Below, in pieces: positions 51,396-56,659 of a stretch of DNA of 56,659 nucleotides; position 1 is the first letter of the stretch, and each line of letters begins with the position of its first letter. The stretch spans positions 1 to 56,659 of IMG/VR virus record IMGVR_UViG_3300019935_000003; one strand, 5' to 3'. This DNA comes from a virus. Under the pieces are notes generated by a model. That model had not been told where the DNA came from. It did not search any database and saw nothing but the letters and a program-made list of their open reading frames with translations. A program made the translations under genes and the position numbers.

Positions 51396-51905
51396 TCAAA
51401 AATTCCCCACTCGTTTTTTATTGATCAAGTTATCTGCATTTGCACGCTTTCTTAGCACTACATTATCCCTATATATACGCTTCTTGAAATACTCAGAGCC
51501 ACCAAACGCTACAGACCAGCCTTTATAATTATTGATATCTCCAACAATATTTAACACACCTATATTTGCATGATTAGCTAGACATATTGCTGACATCCTT
51601 GAATTAAATTTACCTTTATCAAGCAAGGCAAGTTCATCATGAAAAGAAAGATTTGTAAAAACAAGTACGTACTTAAGCTTAAACCCCTGCTTATTTGGGA
51701 GAGAAAATCTACTTCGCATATATGATATAGCTTGCCAAAAAAGCCTTGTATTCTTATGAGTAAAGCCGTTTGCTCTATGGGGAATATGTTTAACCTCAAC
51801 CCCAAAAGGAGCAGCCTTGAAGCCATTTTTTATGAGATGCTCTTTAGGGTAGAGTACGTAATCTATTCTTACTCCTGTATTTGTGTCTTCGCAAATACCA
51901 GACAC
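51396..51905 (-). CDS. PD-(D/E)XK nuclease-like protein, start upstream of an amber codon
   Basis: The segment RIDYVLYPKEHL...PFGVEVKHIPH has D and E-x-K spaced as in restriction-like nucleases, followed by a helical AISYM segment. The first start codon is GTG at 51905, with no ribosome site. The frame is open for 19 more codons to the left, back to the TAG of the upstream gene, and those codons (LKQYLEDYLVDDFKIFPEVSG) read like the natural N-terminus of such a nuclease. So the protein may normally be fused to, or read through from, the upstream gene. Confidence 0.6.
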   Translation of the reverse strand: MSGICEDTNTGVRIDYVLYPKEHLIKNGFKAAPFGVEVKHIPHRANGFTHKNTRLFWQAISYMRSRFSLPNKQGFKLKYVLVFTNLSFHDELALLDKGKFNSRMSAICLANHANIGVLNIVGDINNYKGWSVAFGGSEYFKKRIYRDNVVLRKRANADNLINKKRVGNF

Positions 51906-51962
51906 TTCAGGGAATATTTTAAAATCATCTACAAGGTAATCCTCAAGGTATTGTTTTAACTG

Positions 51963-52502
51963 CTATTCATTTTGAAATACATCATTAAAACTCTGAATTC
52001 TTTGAAGCTTAGCATCTTCAATTTTATCTAGCTCTTGTCTTAATATAGAAGCAACCTTATCCTCACCAAGCTCACCTACACAGGTTTTTATCATGCTGCA
52101 AAGGGCGTTTTCTTTGTCTTCTTCATGTTTATCACAATCTTTATAGTACACCCCCTCCTTTTCATGTAGAAGCCGTTCCATATCCTTCTTATCTCTCACC
52201 AAGTCAGGAATTTTTTCCCTAGCATAAGGAACAACAGGAGAAAAAATCCCCAAAGAGGAGAGATTACCATTCGTTAACTTTTCAGCTTCTTTTTTACTTA
52301 TTGCATTACCCGCTTGGTGATAACAGTCTTCACACTGCCTCACAAAATGTAAATGATTGTTTATAAATCTCTTTACCACCTTGGTGTTAACATGGTGCTC
52401 ACACTCTTTATCTAAGACATCTTGCAATCCATTAATTTCAGAGCTAATCATGCCGATGATTTCTTGTATCGCTTGTAGCTCTTCTTTATCCCTATTTTTC
52501 AT
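51963..52502 (-). CDS. Coiled-coil protein with CxxC (179 aa)
   Basis: A helical protein with a cysteine pair (QCEDCYHQAG) and heptad-like helices (KKDMERLLHEKEGVYY). It ends in TAG, followed in the same frame by CAG TTA and the nuclease-like sequence. Its stop codon is the only interruption between the two. It may therefore be the N-terminal part of a larger protein produced by stop-codon readthrough, or of a gene broken by a nonsense mutation. No family was recognised. Confidence 0.55.
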   Translation of the reverse strand: MKNRDKEELQAIQEIIGMISSEINGLQDVLDKECEHHVNTKVVKRFINNHLHFVRQCEDCYHQAGNAISKKEAEKLTNGNLSSLGIFSPVVPYAREKIPDLVRDKKDMERLLHEKEGVYYKDCDKHEEDKENALCSMIKTCVGELGEDKVASILRQELDKIEDAKLQRIQSFNDVFQNE

Positions 52503-52505
52503 ACC

Positions 52506-52937
52506 CTACCCTTGAAACAAAAAATAAACTGGCATACCAAAAATTACAGACAAACCCCATATCTCCACAATAATTTTTTCAGTATTTTTATCTAACATAA
52601 GGCGCGGAAAAATAACACTAATATAATGCATATGAAGATAGAACATGCATAACAATGGCACACATAATTCAAACAATGAAATATCAGGGGAATAAGTTGC
52701 TATTGAAAGTGACACAAGTACTGCAGGAACTCCCAAGACATAGGAGCGTGGGTGTGGGCGTAAAAGAGATATAGATGCATGTATAAGAAATGATATGTAG
52801 ATAACAATAAGAAATATGTAGAGTGCATACTTACTTGTTATTAAATCTTCTGACAATGCAGCAAGGGAAAGTGCAGCTAATATATCTAACCCTAGCGACA
52901 TAAACAGCCATTTTTTACGTTTTCTTGCCAAGTTCAT
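52506..52937 (-). CDS. Multi-pass membrane protein (143 aa)
   Basis: Hydrophobic segments lie at about 9-28, 37-59, 65-82, 85-109 and 121-141, leaving little outside the membrane. It is the first gene of the leftward accessory operon and ends three bases before the coiled-coil gene. A role as a membrane partner, sensor or effector of that operon is possible. No family was recognised. Confidence 0.6.
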   Translation of the reverse strand: MNLARKRKKWLFMSLGLDILAALSLAALSEDLITSKYALYIFLIVIYISFLIHASISLLRPHPRSYVLGVPAVLVSLSIATYSPDISLFELCVPLLCMFYLHMHYISVIFPRLMLDKNTEKIIVEIWGLSVIFGMPVYFLFQG

Positions 52938-53108
52938 GGGAGGATAGCCTTTTTGTTTTAGCCTTTAAAATCCCCGCTGCAATGGCTAAAAAAACAGCAG
53001 GGCATAACGTTACTTATATCAATTAATGCATTTAAAACCTGAGCACAAAAAGTAGGTTAATAAATGTAATATACATATTATACTTGTATTTTTTGACAGC
53101 GTAAAGGC

Positions 53109-53666
53109 TTAGGTGTCTGTTACCGCGCCGATAAAGATCACGTGGTTTACAGCCTCCTCCCCATTTAGATCGTTGGCTTTTGGTGGAGATTGTATTTCGT
53201 AAATATCGACGGTGGTGCTATACGTCACTGCGTAGCTTGCTAAGCCTGCTTGTGACGTTGTAAAAGTTAAGCCGTCACTCTCTAGCTTTATACCTTCCAA
53301 TGCGCTCCCATAAAGCAGCTCTAAGGAGTAGTTATTGCCGTGCACTGGCTTATCAACCTTATCATCATTTATAAACTCCTTTTCAGGGTCTATATCCGAT
53401 TCTAGTTTATTAAAGACAATAGCGTCTCGCATGTCTATTGTTTTCTCCCCTACCTTTGCTGCTGTTCCAAAGCTTGTATGTACTTGCGCCACAAATACGT
53501 TAGGACTTCTATAAACAAAAGCATAAAGAGACTCCCCTATTTTTCCCTTGCTTGATGCTGAATATTCCCCAGTGCTTAGTTTCTTCATAAGCTTTGCAGA
53601 AATGTGGGCATCTGTATCCGCGTCTGAGAAAGCAAATCTTGCTTCAAGCGTTGCTGACAAACCCAT
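53109..53666 (-). CDS. Second copy of the tail-tip protein (paralogue of 20851)
   Basis: The protein matches the 185-residue tail-tip protein over its full length, with shared blocks ISAKLMKK, LYAFVYRSP, DKPVHG, ALEGIKLESDGLTFTTSQAGLA and the ending VDIYEIQSPP. The ATG at 53666 follows AAAGG at good spacing. It stands alone, 32 kb from its paralogue, outside the late operon and next to the GTAAAC array. It could be expressed separately and change tail-tip specificity, or act as a decoy. Confidence 0.75.
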   Translation of the reverse strand: MGLSATLEARFAFSDADTDAHISAKLMKKLSTGEYSASSKGKIGESLYAFVYRSPNVFVAQVHTSFGTAAKVGEKTIDMRDAIVFNKLESDIDPEKEFINDDKVDKPVHGNNYSLELLYGSALEGIKLESDGLTFTTSQAGLASYAVTYSTTVDIYEIQSPPKANDLNGEEAVNHVIFIGAVTDT

Positions 53667-53786
53667 ACTTATCACCTTTACCCTTCTAAATAAAAAACAG
53701 CATAAAAAACAGGGCGAAGCCTATTTCTTTCTTTATTTATTTTATTATATACATTGTTATGCAACAAGCTTCTCATTTGTTAACAC

Positions 53787-54098
53787 GTAAACATACCGTT
53801 TGTGTATAATGTAAGTTACTTATTTTATTTAAAATAATTGCGGTAAAGGTCTATTAAGCTTCTATGTAAACTAGCCGTAAACCTTTTTCTTGCTTCCCTA
53901 AGTGATTGAAATTTAGATAGTAAAAAATACACGTTTCAAGTGGTGGCGTGTGTATTTGTATGTTTTATTGCGACCTAAGTAAACATCCACCGTAAACCTA
54001 GCAGTAAGCTTATTTATTTCTTATTGTAAGTACATGTATTCAATCGTTTTTTATGGCAAATATAACGAGTAAACATACCCGCAAACATAGCCGTAAAC
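53787..54098. repeat. GTAAAC repeat array (iteron-like)
   Basis: The gap 53676-54137 holds seven exact GTAAAC hexamers in one orientation: 53787, 53866, 53877, 53979, 53992, 54069 and 54093. Near-copies lie at 53843 (GTAAAG), 54004 (GTAAGC) and 54081 (GCAAAC). Several are paired at 11-13 bases, one helical turn, and flanks repeat as CCGTAAACCTTTTT. No gene is visible in this gap. It may be an origin, an integrase/excisionase arm region, a partition site or a cooperative repressor site. Confidence 0.7.
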
Positions 54099-54137
54099 CT
54101 TTTTTAAGTAAAAAAATATAGGAGAAAAATTCTTTGC

Positions 54138-54611
54138 TTACATAAGGGAGTTTATTAGTGTCTGTAGCTTGCTATTTTCCTCTTTAAGCTCTTGTATCTG
54201 CGTTTTTAAAGCTCTTTCGTCGCGCAATATTGCGAGCAATTCGCTCTCCATTTTCTGTCTTTCTTCTCGCTCTCTTTGTAGTTCAAGTGTTAGTTGGGCT
54301 ATTTTTACATTTTCCTTTCTCTGCTCGGGGGCTGCCCTGTCCATTTCTCCGCGCCCATGTAAAAGCCAGTCGTGACTTATACCGAGGGCTTGGGCAAGCT
54401 CATAAGTCATTTTGGAGTGCTTTATGTCTCCCTTTTCAAGCATACTTATATATTGCTGCTGAGCACCTTCGCCTGCTATGTCTTCGCCATTTTTTTCCCT
54501 TATTTCGTTGACGAGTTTTGCAAGCTTTGACTGTGTAAGTGAGCGCAGTCCTCTTGTGAATTTTAACCTGTCGCTTAGTGTATTTAAAATTATACCGCTT
54601 GTTTTTCCCAT
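54138..54611 (-). CDS. Phage repressor with helix-turn-helix and C-terminal coiled coil
   Basis: Residues 10-90 are an XRE-type DNA-binding domain (LTQSKLAKLVNEI...QQQYISMLEKGDIKHSKMTYELAQALGISHDWLLHG), of the kind seen in CI-like proteins. Residues 100-155 form a leucine-zipper-like coiled coil that would make it a dimer or tetramer. There is no peptidase domain. It is divergent from an RHH gene with a CTTGT operator array in between, forming a second regulatory switch near the integrase. Confidence 0.8.
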   Translation of the reverse strand: MGKTSGIILNTLSDRLKFTRGLRSLTQSKLAKLVNEIREKNGEDIAGEGAQQQYISMLEKGDIKHSKMTYELAQALGISHDWLLHGRGEMDRAAPEQRKENVKIAQLTLELQREREERQKMESELLAILRDERALKTQIQELKEENSKLQTLINSLM

Positions 54612-54673
54612 TACCTTATTCTCCTATATAATCGTTTATATACAATTATTTATGTGATTTTTTATGTTTTTCG

Positions 54674-54734
54674 CTTGTTTTTCGCTTGTTTTTTACTTGT
54701 ATTTAACAAGTCTATAGTATACAATTTTTCTTGT
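54674..54734. promoter_or_regulatory. CTTGT operator array of the second switch
   Basis: CTTGT occurs at 54674, 54685, 54696 and 54730 and inverted as ACAAG at 54706. The first four sites are spaced 10-11 bases, and ACTTGT-N5-ACAAGT forms a symmetrical site. They lie between the divergent repressor and RHH genes. This is the obvious binding region for one or both proteins. Confidence 0.6.
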
Positions 54735-54808
54735 TGGCAGTAAGTATACATAAAAAAAATACATTGTCACATTAAGCAAATAAATGCTTGTTTACTAAGG
54801 AATACATA

Positions 54809-55024
54809 ATGCGACCAAAAAAAACAATGGCAGAAAAGAAAATACAGACAACTGTCCACATGTCAGCGCATGCAATAAGCGAAGTTGAGGAATACCGCGC
54901 GGCATTCGGTGCAACTTTTTCAGGGGCTTGTGAACATCTTTTGAAAGAAGGGCTTAAGTCAATGGGGCAAAAATTCGGTAAAATAGAGAAGAAATTGATA
55001 GCATGTTTACCCATCTTTATTTAA
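54809..55024 (+). CDS. Ribbon-helix-helix regulator (71 aa)
   Basis: The segment KKIQTTVHMSAHAISEVEEYRAAFGATFSGACEHLLKEGL fits the Arc/CopG fold: a strand followed by two helices. The ATG at 54809 has AAGGAA upstream; an earlier in-frame ATG at 54788 is less well placed. It is divergent from the repressor and upstream of the integrase, so it may be an excisionase-like or Cro-like regulator. Confidence 0.7.
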   Translation: MRPKKTMAEKKIQTTVHMSAHAISEVEEYRAAFGATFSGACEHLLKEGLKSMGQKFGKIEKKLIACLPIFI

Positions 55025-55236
55025 TCGCCTTAATCACATTTTTCGCCTTTGTGGGTAGTGTTTCAGCAGCTGAAACTTACCCACGTTGCTTTAAGCGCAT
55101 ATGTCCTGTGGGGGCTGTTGTAAAAGATGCGGATAAACATAAAATATACAGCAAGCCGCCACAGTACGTGAGAATAGAGAAGCCTGAGCGATGCAAGTGC
55201 ATATATCCGCTTGAATTGCGAGCGTCATTGAAGTAA
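55003..55236 (+). CDS. Small secreted cysteine-containing protein (77 aa)
   Basis: The N-terminus (LIALITFFAFVGSVSAAE) is a signal peptide with a probable cleavage after SVSA. The mature part of about 55 residues has four cysteines (CFKRIC and CKC) and many basic residues. It starts inside the RHH gene (22-base overlap) and precedes the integrase by 17 bases. Export to the periplasm is inferred. Its role in or near lysogeny is unknown. Confidence 0.6.
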   Translation: MFTHLYLIALITFFAFVGSVSAAETYPRCFKRICPVGAVVKDADKHKIYSKPPQYVRIEKPERCKCIYPLELRASLK

Positions 55237-55253
55237 TTAGGAGGGGCTAAGGA

Positions 55254-56348
55254 ATGCCAAAAAAAATAGGAGAAATGATACATATTGTATTTTATGTAAA
55301 TGGAAAACGTATGCAACGCACAACCGGGTTAAAATTTAACTCAAGAAATTGGCGTAAAGCTGCAAAAATGGAAACAGAAGAAAGAAGTAAAGCATTAAAA
55401 GATAAGCCATTTTTAAGCATTCCCTCTGAAAAAGAGCGTGCAAATAGATTAACAGTAGAACGTGTTTTAAGTGAATACTTAGAATACCTTGAGTTGAGAG
55501 TCAGATCAGGCGACGAAAAAAAACGCGTATTTGATGAAAAAAAGCGTAACTCTTTAAAATTTGAAGCATTATTTCCTGTAATTATTTTTGAACTGACAAA
55601 AAAAAATGTTTTGGAGCATATAAATACTAGGCAATTAGAATTTAACGAGACAAATGATAATGTAAACAGGCAGTTATCCGTTCTTTCATTGGCTATACAA
55701 CATGCACAAAAATGGCATGGCGTAATAATAAGCAATGTAACAACGGGGTTAAGGTTGAAAAGAAACTCTCCTAGAACTCGACATGCAAGTATTGAAGAAA
55801 TTGAACTGTTATTGTCAGCAGCAAAGAAAAGTGAAAATGTAAAATTATATGATTACGTAGTCATTCTTTTAAATACAGGTATGCGCGTCACAGAGCTGCT
55901 TAGTTTAAAAGAAAGTGAGTTATGTATAGAGGATAGAACAGCGACATTAAAAGACACTAAAAACGGCTCTACGAGAGTAGTTATATTAAATAATAAGGCT
56001 GTTAAATCGTTTAAAAGCCTTTTAGCTATAAAAAAGGCTCAAAGTAAAGGTATTTATAGTCCTTATATATTCCCGTCCGACTCTGAAAAAGGACATGTAT
56101 TATGCTTCAAAAAAAGCTATAACTCAGCGTTAAAAACATCAGGCATAATATGGAAAGGAGAGGATAAATTAACAATGAGGGACTTAAGGACAACATATGC
56201 AACACACGCACTGAACTCAGGTGTACCCCTGAATGTTGTGCAGGGAATGCTGGGGCATAGCAGCCCAGAATTGACAGCTCGTGTATATGCATTTACAAAA
56301 CTATCAGAAGATAAAAATAAAAATATACTGCTAAGATTTAAGATTTAA
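55254..56348 (+). CDS. int: Tyrosine recombinase (phage integrase)
   Basis: The N-terminal half is an arm-binding and core-binding region. The catalytic half has R211 (NTGMRVTELL), K236 (DTKNGST), R312 within TMRDLRTTYATHAL, H335 (MLGHSS) and the nucleophile Y345 (ARVYAFT). The usual first histidine of the HxxR box is R309 here. It would catalyse integration between attP and the tRNA and, with a directionality factor, excision. It lies 185 bases from the attR core and transcribes towards it. Confidence 0.93.
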   Translation: MPKKIGEMIHIVFYVNGKRMQRTTGLKFNSRNWRKAAKMETEERSKALKDKPFLSIPSEKERANRLTVERVLSEYLEYLELRVRSGDEKKRVFDEKKRNSLKFEALFPVIIFELTKKNVLEHINTRQLEFNETNDNVNRQLSVLSLAIQHAQKWHGVIISNVTTGLRLKRNSPRTRHASIEEIELLLSAAKKSENVKLYDYVVILLNTGMRVTELLSLKESELCIEDRTATLKDTKNGSTRVVILNNKAVKSFKSLLAIKKAQSKGIYSPYIFPSDSEKGHVLCFKKSYNSALKTSGIIWKGEDKLTMRDLRTTYATHALNSGVPLNVVQGMLGHSSPELTARVYAFTKLSEDKNKNILLRFKI

Positions 56349-56400
56349 TTTTTTAAAAAAATAAAATTATTTGGTTGACTTATGCGTGTATTTATATAAT
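56345..56400 (+). promoter_or_regulatory. Promoter cassette copy at right end, facing the att site
   Basis: AAAATTATTTGGTTGACTTA is shared with the other cassettes, as is part of the leader (ATGAAAATCACTT). A TATAAT at 56395 is only 14 bases from the -35, so the promoter is weaker or degenerate; another TATAAT lies at 56465. In the lysogen it points into the tRNA antisense. After circularisation it would point at the replication genes at 239. Confidence 0.5.
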
Positions 56401-56532
56401 AATGAAAATCACTTGTTAATTACTTGTTTTTTTAAAAAGTTGGTAAAAAATTGAGAAACAAGGCTATAATTCACATCAACAGTGTAAATTATTAGTATTT
56501 GTAATTAAGGCAAACATAATTAAAACAGTAAC

Positions 56533-56593
56533 TTAGCTACTTTGGGGATGGTGGGTCTGGAGTGACTCGAACACTCGACCTGCCGATTATGAG
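56533..56593. other. attR: attR core, identical to attL core
   Basis: This is the second copy of the 61-bp core, offset by exactly 56483 from the left copy. It lies just downstream of the integrase gene and supplies the 3' half of the intact tRNA, so integration leaves the tRNA functional. The DNA to its right is the host 5' half of the tRNA. Confidence 0.9.
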
Positions 56594-56625
56594 TCGGATG
56601 CTCTAACCAACTGAGCTACAGACCC
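56549..56625 (-). tRNA. tRNA with anticodon CAU (elongator Met or Ile2)
   Basis: Read on the minus strand, the sequence folds as a cloverleaf. It has a 7-bp acceptor stem (GGGTCTG with CAGACCC), a GCTC/GAGC D stem, the anticodon loop CTCATAA, a GAGTG/CACTC T stem with a TTCGAGT loop, and an encoded CCA. The outermost anticodon-stem pair is a U-C mismatch. A CAU anticodon fits elongator methionine tRNA, or an isoleucine tRNA read with lysidine; the acceptor stem alone does not decide between them. Its 3' half is the integration site. Confidence 0.93.
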
Positions 56626-56659
56626 CCTAAGTGAGGCAGGAATTGTAGCAAAACAGAAA

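Larger units (their letters stand above)
50..56593. mobile_element. Integrated temperate phage (prophage), siphovirus-like mosaic
   Basis: A 61-bp identical direct repeat bounds the element. A tyrosine integrase lies beside the right copy, and replication, packaging, head, tail, repressor and recombination genes fill the interval. The right end keeps the intact tRNA and the left end carries the displaced 3' part of that tRNA, as expected for integration into a tRNA 3' half. Head genes resemble lambda (capsid E, decoration D, nested scaffold) and Mu (portal, gpF, gp36). The tail module, with tube, G/GT frameshift and a 1311-residue tape measure, suggests a long flexible tail. All structural genes expected for a virion are present except a recognisable endolysin. 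Confidence 0.95.

Overview
The window is one almost complete prophage of about 56.5 kb, from a 61-bp att repeat at 50-110 to its copy at 56533-56593, inside a tRNA gene with anticodon CAU. The sequence is AT-rich. The tRNA encodes its CCA end, and the gene families (DnaC-type loader, ProQ/FinO, HU/IHF, lambda- and Mu-type virion genes) point to a low-GC proteobacterium, most likely a gammaproteobacterium. The genus cannot be read from this sequence. Only the right-hand tRNA half and the first few dozen bases on the left are host DNA.

Layout from left to right. (1) 239-2348, plus strand: a replication module with a winged-helix initiator, a DnaC-like helicase loader and an XRE regulator. (2) 2353-7186: a packaging module split between strands, with terminase large and small on the minus strand and a Mu gp29-like portal and a gpF-like head protein on the plus strand. 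(3) 7198-20344, plus strand: the early region. It holds a J-domain protein, a WYL protein, a CI/Cro-type switch at 11776-12469, a RecE-like exonuclease, a zinc-type ssDNA-protein candidate, ProQ, HU and a CoiA-like nuclease. It is punctuated by copies of one roughly 60-bp promoter cassette. (4) 42611-20347, minus strand: a long late operon. It runs from prohead protease with nested scaffold through lambda D- and E-like capsid proteins, a holin-like protein, a Mu gp36-like fusion, tail terminator, tail tube, lambda-type G/GT chaperones with a GGGAAAG slippery site, and tape measure, to tail-tip proteins including a repeat-rich hub. (5) 42765-49591: a membrane-anchored FtsK/SpoIIIE-like translocase, a protein that looks like four tandem ribbon-helix-helix modules, two other regulators and a candidate small RNA. 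(6) 52937-50023, minus strand: an accessory operon with a membrane protein, a PD-(D/E)XK-like protein separated from its upstream neighbour only by one in-frame amber codon, microproteins and a possible Acb2/Tad1-like nucleotide sponge. (7) 53109-56348: a duplicated tail-tip gene, a GTAAAC repeat array, a second repressor switch and the tyrosine integrase next to attR.

The virion genes describe a siphovirus-like mosaic: lambda-type capsid, decoration, scaffold and tail chaperones with Mu-type portal, gpF and gp36. Terminase and portal lie about 35 kb from the capsid genes. No endolysin could be recognised. The integrase, the two repressor switches and the promoter cassettes are consistent with an inducible temperate phage, but activity cannot be judged from sequence alone.

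The points most worth follow-up are the translocase with its tetra-RHH partner and palindromic promoter, the in-frame amber junction, the homopolymer tracts at sensitive places (the hub start and the translocase), the dispersed promoter cassettes including one at the right end that would face the replication genes only after circularisation, the GTAAAC array, and a candidate small RNA carrying two anti-Shine-Dalgarno-like motifs.
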